A DNA stretch of 64,000 nt from Azolla caroliniana (lineage: Eukaryota > Polypodiophyta). The stretch is taken from assembly GCA_043228905.1 (NCBI GenBank), contig JBHGNT010000021.1, positions 11,284,001 through 11,348,000 of the forward strand, in the 5' to 3' direction. The notes beneath the pieces were generated by a model. That model was not told the DNA's origin and made no database searches. It was given only the letters and a program-made list of their open reading frames with translations. Shown in pieces: positions 1 to 10,252 of this stretch. The translations under genes were made by a program, and so were the position numbers. Every line of letters starts with the position of its first letter. The stretch's first letter is position 1.

Positions 1-582
1 GGAGATGGGTTCTATAAAATGGACGAAGAAAGTATCGTCAACATCCGGGAAGAACTGTCGGAGGATTTCTATGCTCTAGCAGAAGAACATCTCAAGGAAA
101 TCCGAGGGTTAGTAGAGAGGTTGGATGACGGACAGCTCGAAACCCAACTAGAATTGGAAGGGTACGAGAAGGACCGACTGCGACAGGAAGCCGAGGGACA
201 CACAACGCCGATCTCCATTAGTGAGGGCGAGCGACCGGCTGAAGAGGACCCAACCAACAATGTACCCGAGGAAGAACTTCCGGAGCAAGAGCAGGTTGAT
301 GCCGGGGATGATGCAGAGTGGAGACAGAGAAGTACCGAATCCGGGGAGGAAAGGACACAACCAGTGGAAACCGGAGAGAGCGATACCGGGAACGGAACGG
401 AGGTGGAGCAGGACAGACCCGGACAGGATACAGAAGAAACACCGGTACCACCGGTACAAGCAGAGTCGGAGCAGCAAGATGCGAAAAGGCAGCCAATCCA
501 ATCGGACGTCGGAGACGGCACAGGCAAAACAACACTTGAAACCTCGGAGCGGAGTTTGCCTGATAATTTGGAGGAAGACTGA
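1..582 (+). CDS. GypK-like extra 3' ORF, C-terminal end (partial)
   Basis: The frame is open from base 1, so the protein begins outside the window; the first Met inside is at 19. About 190 residues are visible, strongly acidic and rich in Glu, Gln and Pro, with a short helical start (ESIVNIREEL) and then a low-complexity tail. It aligns with the C-terminal part of the extra ORF of GypK (minus strand, stop near 15010): both share the DKESI/DEESI helix, an LDD motif about 40 residues on and an acidic tail, and both end about 50 bases before an LTR. I infer that this is the last gene of a second GypK-like element in plus orientation. No enzymatic motif is seen and the function is unknown. Unlike the GypK copy, this part has no internal stop. 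Confidence 0.6.
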   Translation, partial: GDGFYKMDEESIVNIREELSEDFYALAEEHLKEIRGLVERLDDGQLETQLELEGYEKDRLRQEAEGHTTPISISEGERPAEEDPTNNVPEEELPEQEQVDAGDDAEWRQRSTESGEERTQPVETGESDTGNGTEVEQDRPGQDTEETPVPPVQAESEQQDAKRQPIQSDVGDGTGKTTLETSERSLPDNLEED

Positions 583-632
583 AGCCGGCTGTGGGTTCGA
601 AGTGCAATGCACTTTCCCACGGGCGTGCCATG

Positions 633-1003
633 TGTTGGCCGGTCAGAGAAGGCAAATGGGAAAGCAAGGTCGGATAGGATAAATATAGAAATAGGAATAG
701 AATTATTAGGAGGGACGGATCCGGTAGTTGTAACCGATCCGGATCCGAACCGATTCGGTTTCGGTTAACGGTTGCCTACCGAGCACCGATTGTAATCTGG
801 CCGGATGCCTATAAAAGGATCCGATGTTTTGTAATGAAAGCGCGAAGAATTAATATAGTTTTGCTTATGCTGATTAATCTTGTCTTCGTCTGTGCTTAAG
901 TGTAATTATCATACGCGTGTATTAACATCCTATCCCTACCACCCCTTTGGAGAAGTGTCGGATAGACACCTGTGTTGCGGCTAGTCCAGCCATACATACA
1001 ACA
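633..1003 (+). repeat. 3' LTR of the GypK-like element at the window start
   Basis: It starts TGTTGGCC just after a CCCACGGGCGTG stretch that also precedes the GypK 3' LTR, and ends near ACAACA. It shares with the GypK LTRs the TATAAAAG promoter box (about 810), a CCGGATCC-rich middle, the ACGCGTGTATT segment and the ACCCCTTTGG-AGAAGTGTC segment close to the end. The end position is approximate because the upstream TSD lies outside the window. Confidence 0.65.
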
Positions 1004-1217
1004 ACTATAAAAGAGGAGGGGAAAAAGATGAAAGGGTAATGTAAAATTTTTGGGAGCTTTGTACTTGATAGGAAAATTAAAATTAAAAGTAAGAAATTCG
1101 TTATCCAATTGATGATATATCTTGTCTCTCAAAATCTCTCTCACAATCTAAAATCAAGTGTTCTATCTTATCTCGATCTCTCCCTTTCAATATATCTTAA
1201 ATCCTTTCTCACTAAAG
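1004..1217. other. Unassigned spacer
   Basis: AT-rich sequence between the LTR ending near 1003 and the broken end of CopJ. I see no ORF or repeat that I can assign. Confidence 0.4.
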
Positions 1218-2318
1218 CTAGCGCCAACTTCGAGTGCTTCCGGTCCAGAACCTCGGCGGTTCCGCCTCATGATCCGCGCGTAGTGACAGACGAATCTTCA
1301 CGACACCAGAATCGACGAACCATACGTCTTCTGGACCGGAGGCACTAGTGGAAGTAGAGGCCGACATAGAATTCGCTCTATGTCTCATCACGAACATTCC
1401 GATGCGATCATCATAATCGGAGTTGATGGCGTAATTGGTGAGTTGTCGGCTAGTGGAAGCCGATTCACGTATCTTCTTACGGCATTCTTCTTCGTGGTGA
1501 CCGATTTTTCCGCAATATCCGCATTCGACCGAGCTTTGTCGGTTCGGACCGGAATGGAAGCTCCCCCTTCTTCCGAAGGTTCCTCGATAGCTTCCATCTT
1601 GATGCCGAAATTGCAAGTTGTTTTCGTAAATTGGCCCTTGTCCATCTCGTCCTTGGCCGAATCTGCCTCTTCTTGCACGGTCGCGTCCTCTTCCTCTGTC
1701 CAAATGCGTGTAGAGCATTTGGCCTTCTGAGGCATTGTTCCTTGTTCGAACATGATTCTCTTCAACCAACAACATGGATTGAAGATCAAAGAAGGAGGGC
1801 AGATTCTCCCGTGCTAGTACGGCGGTCCGCATCGCACCGAATCGTGGTGCAAGGCCGTCGAGGCATATTTGCACCATCTCATCATCATCCACATTGGCGC
1901 TTATCAAGCCGAGCGAGTCGCAAAGCTCCTTGATCTTCAAGGTGTAGGTTGTAATGAACATATCCCGTTGTTGAATGTTATTCAATTCTTGGCAGAGTTG
2001 AAGCTTTCTCGCAGTCATGTTGGCGGCGAAAATCTTTCGTAGATTCTCCCACGCTTCCTTCGGTGTCTCGGCTTCTCGAATGTAGCCGAGCATGTGGTCA
2101 TGAACACATGTCGCCAATAAATACATCACTCGGCTTGCCGCTTGCTCCCACGTTGCATAGTCGGCGTCTTCCGGCTTGGGTCGGTTTTCTTGTGCTCCCT
2201 TGATGTAACCCCAATAGCCTTGGTCGACAAGGTATTGGTGCATCTTGTACTCCCAAGATGCGAAGTTGTTTCAATCCAACTTCTCGCTAGGGAGAGCGCT
2301 CCCCATTTGAGTATTCAT
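1218..2318 (-). pseudogene. gag: CopJ gag with start of protease, truncated
   Basis: Minus-strand Copia Gag. The likely start ATG is at 2318-2316, followed by one in-frame TGA where related Gags have Trp (LDW-NNFASWEYKM), then an open frame from 2243. It has the UBN2-like Gag region (YKMHQYL, WEQAASRVMYLL, LRKIFAANMTARKLQL), an Arg/Gly-rich stretch and a CCHC zinc knuckle (CGYCGKIGHHEEEC). The aspartic protease starts with VWFVDSG at about 1310, after which similarity to Copia stops abruptly. Integrase, RT and the 3' LTR are missing, so the element is cut by a deletion near 1310. The same Gag type occurs in CopB and CopC. Gag would form the virus-like particle. Confidence 0.85.
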
Positions 2319-2485
2319 TGTCGATTAAGCTTCCTTTCTTCTTTTCCATCTCTCTCGAACACAAGCTATGTAGTGGTACTACGATAGCGATGAGCCGGTT
2401 CTTCTTGAACGTCAGCGTAGAGCACAACACACGATCACGATGAGGCGAGTGGGCTAGATTGAGCTACCAAATCGCTCTAATACCA

Positions 2486-2949
2486 TGTAAAGAATCAATG
2501 GTGATTCTTGTGTAGCAGAATAGATGTGTGTTATGTGCGTATATGTGTGAGAGAAAAAGACTGGAGAGAAAAGAGGACTCAAGATAGATAAATGATAGGA
2601 AAATAGAATACTCAAGAAGAAGGTGTATATTTCACAAGTAGAATGAGATTTACAAAGTGTAGCATAACAAGGAGTCACAACCGACTTAGTATGAAGTATG
2701 AGGAGGGTGCTTTATATAGAGTCACCCTCTCTCTTCATTAACTTTACAACAAACACTCTCTCTCTTGGGGAATGTGAAGACTCAAGTCATGGAGAATATG
2801 TAACTCATTAGTTATGTGTCATAGAATATGATTCTATGACACATAGTTAATGTGTAGAGAGTAGTGGTGTGACTCTTGACTTTTGAGTAATCATGGATTC
2901 TCAAAAGGTGTGTTCACACGTTATGCTATGTTGAGCTTGATTCTCAACA
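2486..2949 (-). repeat. CopJ 5' LTR with primer site
   Basis: On the minus strand it runs from TGTTGAGAATCA to TGATTCTTTACA, giving short inverted ends. Directly inside, at 2474-2485, the minus strand reads TGGTATTAGAGC, one mismatch from the usual initiator-Met-tRNA primer site of plant Copia elements. A related, decayed LTR lies at about 61007. Confidence 0.8.
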
Positions 2950-3312
2950 CTTCTCCATTCTGTTCTTTCTTATCACCTGAGTAAGGTTTCATGACAAAGG
3001 ACAATTCACCTTCCTTGTCCTCTTTCAAGGAACAATTCACGTGCATATCCAACACATGAGTCTCAAGAGCTTTGTAAGATTTTCGAAGCTCAGAAAGCTA
3101 AGTCAAGGTGGAATTAAGGACATGTTGTATTTGATGAAAATATGCCTCAACAGTCTTAAATGTGGTAGTTGTGCCATGGGCATAGTATCACATTCCATGT
3201 CAATCTCATTAATTTGCACCAAAGGATTGACAACTTTGGGAACTTATGCGAAAAACACAATAGTGTTTCGGCAACATCGTTAGATAAAAAATCTCATGTC
3301 CATATCCCTTTA
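2950..3312. other. Unassigned sequence between CopJ and CopF
   Basis: No convincing gene. Short ORFs occur on both strands but resemble nothing I recognise. It is probably old transposon or intergenic DNA into which CopF inserted. Confidence 0.35.
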
Positions 3313-3823
3313 TGTTGGGAAGCAGGTCCGTCCGGATGGGATCCGGATGGATCCGGCGTGAACCGGATCCAGGGACATATATTATGTAAATATGTTTTTA
3401 TTGTGACGTACGACTTTGCCCTCCCCGCTAACCACGTGTCAATGTGCCTCTACGGAAGGAACATTGTCCTGGCCATATTTGTAAATAGTACTAAACTCAA
3501 ATAAGTATAAATATGACTTAGGGCAACCACTTGATTGTGATGAAGAGTTGCTATTATTTGTATAGAGAGAGAGACACAGAGAGCAAGTACGAAACATGAA
3601 GGATTTTCTGTTGTAACCGCCGGTTGGTGAAGACATAGAGCTCAAGGTCATTGCTTTAGAGTCTCGCATTGTACCCTTCCTCTCATAGTGATAGTTTGGA
3701 GTCTGTGGACTCCAAACCTATTAGGGTGTTCCATGTTAACACCTTGTGTCGTCTTATTTCTGTTGTCTTGCCTTTTCCATTGCGAGTTTGAGACTTGGTT
3801 GTGGCCGAGCACTAGTCCGCACA
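3313..3823 (+). repeat. CopF 5' LTR
   Basis: It starts TGTTGGGAAG and ends near CCGCACA; TGGTACCAAAGC at 3827-3838 is a degenerate primer site. It is similar to the reverse complement of the CopG LTR at 51769-52322, so they are the same broad family. Confidence 0.7.
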
Positions 3824-3861
3824 AACTGGTACCAAAGCAAAGGTTCTAAACCTTGAACAAA

Positions 3862-4852
3862 ATGGAAGAGTCATTCGGAAGCATGTTCAAGTTCACCAGC
3901 TCCAACTATCCAGTGTGGAAGTCGAAGATGAGGGACGTGCTCGTGGTCAAAGATCTCTGGCTGCCGGTACATTTCAGGGACAAGAAACTCGAAGAGATCG
4001 ATGCCACGACATGGGAGGTGATGCATATGAAGGAGATGACATACATTAGATGCTTCATCTACATGAGCCTATATAACAACATCAATGAAGAAATCAAGAC
4101 TCATGTGCTCTGGGAGAAAATCAGTACTATGATGGAGAGTAAAAACATCGTAAATCGAGTTTTAGTATTCCGGAAGTTAGTGAGACTCCGGTACCAAGAC
4201 GGATCCAGCATTGTGGAGCACATGAATGCTTTTCAGGGGCTTATAAATCAAGGAAGCTACCTGGAAATACCTGTAGCTGACGAGGTACTTGCGTTGCTCC
4301 AGCTCGGTTCCCTCCTGGATAGTTGGGAGACACTAGTTGTCACTTTGGGCAACGCCGAGTTGGAAGGAAAGTTGTTCACTAGCAAGGATAAAATCAAGCT
4401 TTTTGGATGAAGAAGCTCGCTGGATGGACTGGGAGTCTGGAACCGATCCAAAGGCCCTAGTCACGGAAGATGACCATAACCGGGGAAGAGGCTAGAATCG
4501 GAGTCCCCAAAACCGGGACAAATCAGGGACGAGGTCAAAGTCAAGGGGGAGGCCCACTTGCTTTTATTGTGCAAAGTCATGGCACTTCCAGAAGAATTGA
4601 CGACACTTCCAGAAAACCAAAGGGGGAGTCGAGATTCCAGAACCGAAGAAGATTTCGGAAAGGAGATGAACGTCGGCGATGGCGACAAGTGAAGAATAAT
4701 TGCTCCTAATCATCGAGGAGAGTGAGCTGCATCTTGTCAGCAACGAAACGACATGGGGGGTCGACTCCTTAGCGTCGTTCCACCTAACTCCCGACCGGAA
4801 GTGTTTCTCATCGTATAGAGCCGGAGATCACAGTTCTGTCCAGATGGGAAAT
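3862..4852 (+). pseudogene. gag: CopF gag and start of protease, frameshifted
   Basis: The ATG at 3862 starts an open Gag of about 180 codons to 4410 (MEESFGSMFKF, VWKSKMRDVLVVKDLWLPV). This is the same Gag type as in CopE and CopG. After 4410 the frame is lost, but the Arg/Lys-rich linker and a protease-like stretch (VVPPNSRPEVF, cognate of the SGASFHLTPD region of CopE) can be followed in other frames to 4852. There CopC is inserted, and the coding region resumes at 50758. It is non-functional as it stands. Confidence 0.75.
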
Positions 4853-5300
4853 TGTAAAAGTTAGTGTGCAGAAGCTTGACAAAACTGGTTTAACCGGGTA
4901 GTAGCAGAGAATAAAAACATAGGTCCAATGGAAGCTTGAGAGTATTTAGCATACACGGGAGAGTCAGAGAGACAGACAGAGCAGAACATCAACTCTATTA
5001 AAAAAAACATAACACTCTGTATCACTCTACTATACAACGTGCAAAACATCACTATTTATACATGTCCTCAAAAGGACTGACAAAAGTACTATGTACTTCA
5101 ATGGTCATACGAGTGGCTAACAGTAACTATGAGGACTCTGACTACCCAGTAGTCTAGAAGTATAGGCTACTACTAGCCTTCCGGTTCACATTTGAATCCG
5201 GCTCACTGATCTAGCTCCTGGTTCCAGATACCATCTGGACACCAATCCTGCTCTAGCTTGTTCACCCGATCCAGATACAGTGGAGCTTTCTCGCTCAACA
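4853..5300 (-). repeat. CopC 3' LTR
   Basis: The plus strand reads TGTAAAAGTTAG to CGCTCAACA. On the minus strand it is preceded by the polypurine tract GAGGGGGAG (5301-5310), which sets the orientation. It matches the 5' LTR at 50343-50752. Confidence 0.85.
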
Positions 5301-6296
5301 CTCCCCCTCAAGCTCAACTTCAGGTTGGATCGTGGTGTCAGTGTCTGCAATAGCCGGTCCTTTCCTCCGACTCCTTCTGACGTCCTCCCGCCTTGCTCGC
5401 GCTCCTCATCTGGTCCGATTTTGCTTCCCACGACCCATCCGGTTCTACGCACCTCGTTATCCTTGGTCAGCTTTTCTGCTCAACAAGCTCATCTCAGCTT
5501 CTTCGGTGGTATGACTCTGGTGCTTGTCGACCCATCGGTTCCTCCATGTTGGTGTCAACTTCTGCTGACTTCTCGTCCGCTTGGCCTTTAGTTGATCCAT
5601 CTTTTCTGAATGCAACTATTGAACCGAATCGACTTCCTCTGATTCGTTCCAGCTCTTGTCCAAGTTGGTGGTCTCCAACTCGTCTTCCATTTTTAGGCCC
5701 TTCACCACATCAGACCATGTCTGGGTTCTTCGCCTTCTTCCGCGGCTCGACTTCCTTTATCTGCTCATCTCCCCCCTTGGTTCTTTATTCCTCTCCGGCT
5801 CCTTGTCCGGTACCATCCATTCCCGTTCCTGTTCTCCCCCTCAAGTGTGGTACATCAGGATGTTGAATGTCGAGCATCTCCCAAAAATGTTGCAACTTGT
5901 CCGATCCGAGTGGCTTGATGAAGATGTCGGCAACCTACCGATCCGTGTGAACATACCAAAGTTCAACTTCACCGCTTAGGACCCGCTCACGAACAAACTG
6001 ATCATGCACTTCTATGTGCTTTGTCCGAGCAAGGAATACAGGGTTCTTGGCAAGCTGTATGCTACTTATGTTGTCACAATAAATTAGGATTGGGGTCGGC
6101 ACCTCGATCCGAAGGTCTCGCAGCAGTCGCCGAAGCTAGATGGCTCCTAAGTTGGCAATGGTAGCGCCCTGGTACTCAACAAAGCCACTGTTGGCTTCTT
6201 TTTGTTGCTCCATGCAACAGCCACGCTACCAAGAAAAAACATGTAACTGGAGGTAGATAAGCGATCCGATGCATCACCAACCTAGTAGGCATCGGT
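5301..6296 (-). pseudogene. pol: CopC RNase H end and long C-terminal tail, decayed
   Basis: Read on the minus strand, 6250-5850 encodes the end of Copia RNase H (cognate of SSSEAEYRGA, the ARTKHIEVHYHFVRE region and VADIFTKPL in CopD), with stops and frameshifts. From about 5850 down to 5301 it continues into a charged tail that matches the unusual C-terminal extension of CopD. The polypurine tract and 3' LTR follow directly. CopD is inserted at 6302, and the upstream RNase H part lies at 12968-13283. Confidence 0.7.
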
Positions 6297-6301
6297 ATAT
6301 C

Positions 6302-6711
6302 TGTTGAGCGTCATGCTCAACCGGAGCCGGATTGGCTGAATAAGCCTGAGCCGGTAAGCGAGATGAATCGGTATGCCGGTGAGCAACCGAGCATGTAAGT
6401 AGTAAGGACCGGTAAGCAAGAGGAGCCGATATGCCGGATCCAATCCGTAACCGGAAGCCTAGTATAGGTTAGACTACTAGGCAGTTATAGTCTTGTAGTT
6501 AGTGTCAGATGCTCGTGTGAGCATTGAAGTACACCGTACTTCTAACAGTCCCGTGTGAACTTGTATAAATAGTGCTGATGAGCGCGTTGTAGATACAGAG
6601 CACAGAGTATTAATATAATCTTGAAAAATAGAGTGTTTTGCTCTCTCACTCTCTGTCTCTCCCGCGTACTCTCTTTCTCTCTCTCTGTATTGTTCTTTCT
6701 AACGCTACGCA
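6302..6711 (+). repeat. CopD 5' LTR
   Basis: It starts TGTTGAGCGTCATGCTCAAC. Compared with the 3' LTR it keeps about 50 extra bases (roughly 6548-6597). It ends around ACGCTACGCAAA, where the last bases and the primer site were removed by the internal deletion. Confidence 0.75.
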
Positions 6712-6870
6712 AATTGGCATGCCGCTATGGAGGATGAAATGCGGGCACTGGATGCCAATGGAACTTGGGACCTGGTTGACCCTCCCCATCACTATAAACC
6801 GATCGGATGCAAGTGGGTGTACAAGGTAAAGTACAATGCCGACGGTACAGTTAACCGGTACAAGGCCCGG
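6712..6870 (+). pseudogene. pol: CopD RT, N-terminal fragment
   Basis: It encodes the start of the Copia RT domain: AAMEDEMRALDANGTWDLV, GCKWVYKVKYNADGTV and NRYKAR. The expected continuation (a [13 protein letters not shown]-like segment) is found beyond GypT at 10611. No start codon belongs to this fragment, because upstream gag to integrase is deleted. Confidence 0.85.
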
Positions 6871-6936
6871 TGTCGTGAAGGATTTGCTTCACGATATAAA
6901 AATAAACTTGAATATTGTATTAAGTAACATTTGAGA

Positions 6937-6989
6937 GACTTGAACCCGTAACCTCACACACCAAGGATAAAGCATATACCATTAGGATA
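6937..6989 (-). other. tRNA-like A/B-box module in GypT 5' LTR (antisense)
   Basis: On the minus strand it has an A-box-like TATCCTAATGG starting at 6989 and a B-box GGTTCAAGTC starting at 6946, 43 nt apart as in a tRNA gene. The cloverleaf arms are degenerate. Confidence 0.6.
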
Positions 6990-7265
6990 AGTTATTTTCT
7001 ATAATTATATTTTTATCACAATACTTATGACATGTCTATCTTCATACATTAGAGCTTAGATGAGCATGATGGCTATCATGCATCACATGTAAAGCATGTG
7101 CCCCAAATGGAAATCATGCATCACATGCATCCCATGCACCCCCATATCATCATATGCATGAGAGAACCTATAAAGAGAGGCAAGGAATTAAGGGATGGAT
7201 CAAGGGGAAAATAGGGTAATCAATCAAGAGAGAGTGAGAAAATAATACAATCAAGTAAAGAAGAT

Positions 7266-7319
7266 TAGCCATTGGGTGGAGAACGTCTTGTTTCGAAGTT
7301 GAGGTCATGGGTTCAAATC
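7266..7319 (+). other. Second tRNA-like module in GypT 5' LTR (sense)
   Basis: A-box-like TAGCCATTGGG and B-box GGTTCAAATC (7310-7319), spaced 44 nt. The stretch before the B-box (GAGGTCATGG) resembles the variable loop and T-stem of tRNAs. The A-box lacks one base that is present in the 3' LTR copy. Confidence 0.5.
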
Positions 7320-7680
7320 AAGGGTCGGTAGAGAATGTGTTCAGTTTGCGATCAAGGATTGTAAAGTTGGTAAAATGTTATATTTTTAATATACATCATG
7401 TTTATATCATATACTCTTGTTCCTTGATTCATACTTTGTGTCAATCTTCCTTCTTAAATCATATTTTGTGTCTATCTTGCTTCTTGAATCATATATTGTC
7501 TCTATCTTCTATCTATTCTCATCTCTCTCACACACACACATTACTCGCAACTCTTCTTCTTGCTACTCTTAACCTTTCTACATCACCATACAAGCCTTAT
7601 TAAAATTTAAGTTCCTTCAACTCCCCTTAACCTTCGTCCCTGCGACTTCGCCGCACGAACCACAACTACCCCGACACATT

Positions 7681-7698
7681 TGGTGAACCCGACGTGAA
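7681..7698 (+). promoter_or_regulatory. GypT primer binding site
   Basis: TGGTGAACCCGACGTGAA, four bases after the LTR. The identical 18-mer serves GypL (minus strand, 26114-26131). It starts with TGG as expected for pairing with a tRNA 3' CCA end; I have not assigned the tRNA. Confidence 0.8.
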
Positions 7699-7715
7699 GG
7701 CGGCGACGAGGAGAA

Positions 7716-9764
7716 ATGGAGGAGCAAATGAGGCTTATGTGTACGATGATGGAACGAGTGATGCGGGAACAAGGGATGATGGCAAGCATCGACAAAGTCG
7801 TTGACAATATTCTCGCACGAGTAGGAATCTTCGAAGGTATAAATTTAACAAGATTTCTGAAGATTTATAATGAAGAAATGCTTAAACGTGGTATCGACGA
7901 AGCTGCAAAAATTAATAGCTTTAGTCGAGTCGCTGCGATTGGGCTACAAGAAAGGATCCATGAGCTACAGAGGGAACATCAGACATGGGCGACTTTCGAA
8001 AGAGCATGGCTAAATGAATACAACCTCAACGATATGTCAAGGATGACAAGGCGAACTTTCATGGATTGGGTAGAGTCTTATAAACATTTAAGTGTTTTGG
8101 AAGTATTAAAAGAGTTTTCGGAAAGATTTGAGCAACTAAATGTTAGAGATAGAAATATAATAGTGCCAGATAAAGTAATATTGTTTCTACAAGCTACTAA
8201 TATTAAAGACAGGAAGGACTTGGGAATGCTTTTAGAAGATTAGAATAGTCCAAGTGGACTTACTGAAGATTGGGAGGAGGTGAAAAGGGCCTGCGCCCAT
8301 TTCTGCAAAAGAAAGTTATGGTTTATGGAGTTGCCCGACAGAAATGATGAAGAAACTGGGAACGAGTCAGGAGAAAAGAAAGTAGAAGAATCACTCTTAC
8401 ACGAATTGGTGAAAGGCATGAAAGACTTGTCGATCAAAGTGACGAAGCTAGAATCGGGACAAAGCTCGACTTCATCAAGGCAGGGAGGTGGAATGGTCCG
8501 AAGGTGTATGTGGTGTGATAGTATCGACCACCAAAAGAAAAACTGTCAAGAACATAGGAATTCTCTTAATCATGATAAAATCTACTATCAAGATGGAAAG
8601 ATTCACTCGACAAAGACTCAACAACCAATCCAGCTCAACTTCGGGAAAGGTGGAATGAAAAAGCTAATGGAAGATGCTGAGAGAGAAACAACTCAAGCGA
8701 TACAATCCGTGACAACCTTAGGGTTGCGTGTAGAAGACTCATATGGTGGATCTAGTTTTTGGCAAGGTGTGATGGAGTATGCAAGAAAAGGGAAGGTTCA
8801 AGTGAAGGAATTAAAAAGCGTGGGTGATGAAATACGGAACTTCACTGGATGGAATGATCCAGTAGACACACTATCAGCATTTGCCCAAGTGAATGTACAA
8901 TATGCACTAGTGGAAGAGAAGCGAAAGAGAGCTGAGGAGGCTGATTCGGCAAAGAAATATGAGACAGAAAAACAACTTCAGAGAAGAGAGATGGAAAAGG
9001 ATGCTCTTGAGTCAAAAGAAGCTAATAAAGTCAAAGGGAAGATAGACCCAACTTTTAAGCTTGCTTCGGACACAGAAGCCACGACGGATATAAAACATGT
9101 CATGGAAGAAGTTACGAGAGAATGTGCAGCAACAAGTCTCCAAGATTTGGATCATGAATCCATCAATATTGCAGGTGTAAAGAAGATAAATGATGTTGGG
9201 ATTCATGAAGGGGATAGGAGTCATTATACAAAGAACCATTGGGCTCAAGCAACAACGGAGGCGCCTACAAAAATTACGGAGCAACAGATTCCTTGTATTG
9301 CTTTGATAGATCATGGATCAGAAATTAACATGATGTCGTCGGAATGTTGTGCTCAAGGAAGGTGGCCAATCGATAAGAATCATGGGTCGAAGAAAAGAGT
9401 TACAACAGAGATGATGGAGGATCAATTCGGAGCATGTCCCAGTGTGAAAGCAACAATGGGAGATGTGTTGGTGGATGAAAATTACTATGTGCAAGATGGA
9501 TCAACCTACCCTGTCATCCATGGTCAACCATACATCAGCGTAGTGAGTATGGAAACAAAGGATGGTGAACCATACATCAACGTAGTAAGGATGGAAAGAA
9601 CTGTGATTAATGATGATTCAACTTTCGCGAGGATCAAGAGTCAGGATGGAAGGAAGAGGGGCCATATCTTAACCATGATGCCTAACCATGAAAGAAACAA
9701 AGAATGCTTGAGGGGACATCCAGTTCAGAAACGGAATGAAGAGTTTTTCCAAGACTTTGGATGA
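7716..9764 (+). pseudogene. gag: GypT gag-protease, one in-frame stop
   Basis: A frame of 682 codons from ATG 7716, broken once by TAG at 8241-8243 (MLLED-stop-NSPSGL). The second half stays open to 9764. The first half is an alpha-helical Gag (FSRVAAIGLQERI, RRTFMDWVE). A CCHC knuckle (CMWCDSIDHQKKNC) lies near residue 267, followed by a GKGGMKKLMEDAE motif. The retropepsin-like domain has ALIDHGSEINMMS (D-H-G, not the usual D-S/T-G) and a later VIHGQPYISVV motif in place of the family's ILGxP. It aligns along its length with the 708-codon GypL product. The frame ends shortly before the polypurine tract, so no pol gene was ever present in this copy. The stop could be inactivating or read through; I favour a recent mutation because the rest is open. 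Confidence 0.8.
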
Positions 9765-9789
9765 ACTTTGCACAACTAGTGTGCAAGTT

Positions 9790-9802
9790 CAGAGGGGGTG
9801 GG
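9790..9802 (+). promoter_or_regulatory. GypT polypurine tract
   Basis: AGAGGGGGTGGG directly before the 3' LTR start TGTCGTG at 9803: the expected primer for plus-strand DNA synthesis. Confidence 0.8.
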
Positions 9803-9868
9803 TGTCGTGAAGGATTTGATTCACGATATAAAAATAAACTTGAATATTGTATTAAGTAACATTTGAGA

Positions 9869-9921
9869 GACTTGAACCCGCAACCTCACACACCAAGGAT
9901 AAAGCATATACCATTAGGATA
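9869..9921 (-). other. tRNA-like A/B-box module in GypT 3' LTR (antisense)
   Basis: A-box-like TATCCTAATGG from 9921 and B-box GGTTCAAGTC from 9878 on the minus strand, 43 nt apart. Confidence 0.6.
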
Positions 9922-10197
9922 AGTTATTTTCTATAATTATATTTTTATCACAATACTTATGACATGTCTATCTTCATACATTAGAGCTTAGATGAGCATG
10001 ATGGCTATCATGCATCACATGTAAAGCATGTGCGCCAAATGGCAATCATGCATCACATGCATGCCATGCACCCCCATATCATCATATGCATGAGAGAACC
10101 TATAAAGAGAGGCAAGGAATTAAGGGATGGATCAAGGGGGAAATAGGGTACTCAATCAAGAGAGAGTGAGAAAATAATACAATCAAGTAAAGAAGAT

Positions 10198-10252
10198 TAG
10201 CTCATTGGGTGGAGAACGTCTCGTTTTGAAGTTGAGGTCGTGGGTTCAAATC
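10198..10252 (+). other. Second tRNA-like module in GypT 3' LTR (sense)
   Basis: A-box TAGCTCATTGG (10198) and B-box GGTTCAAATC (10243), 45 nt apart, with GAGGTCGTGG before the B-box. This is the best-preserved sense copy. Confidence 0.55.

Larger units (their letters stand above)
6871..7676 (+). repeat. GypT 5' LTR (806 bp)
   Basis: TGTCGTGAAGG to CCCCGACA, nearly identical to 9803-10610, implying a recent insertion. It contains a TATAAAGAG promoter-like box near 7171, an antisense tRNA-like module (6937-6989) and a sense tRNA-like module (7266-7319). Confidence 0.9.

Noticed and set aside
69-620. Long ORFs on the minus strand opposite the first gene (183 and 154 codons)
   Set aside because: They are Ser/Cys/Leu-rich antisense shadows of the Glu-rich plus-strand frame, which is supported by homology to the GypK extra ORF.
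3041-3504. Two overlapping plus-strand ORFs (80 and 111 codons)
   Set aside because: The second runs into the CopF LTR and the first has no motif; chance ORFs.
6937-6989. Genuine, functional tRNA gene
   Set aside because: Only the A- and B-boxes and their spacing are kept. Acceptor and anticodon stems do not pair well and the unit repeats within LTRs, so I call it tRNA-like and not a tRNA gene.
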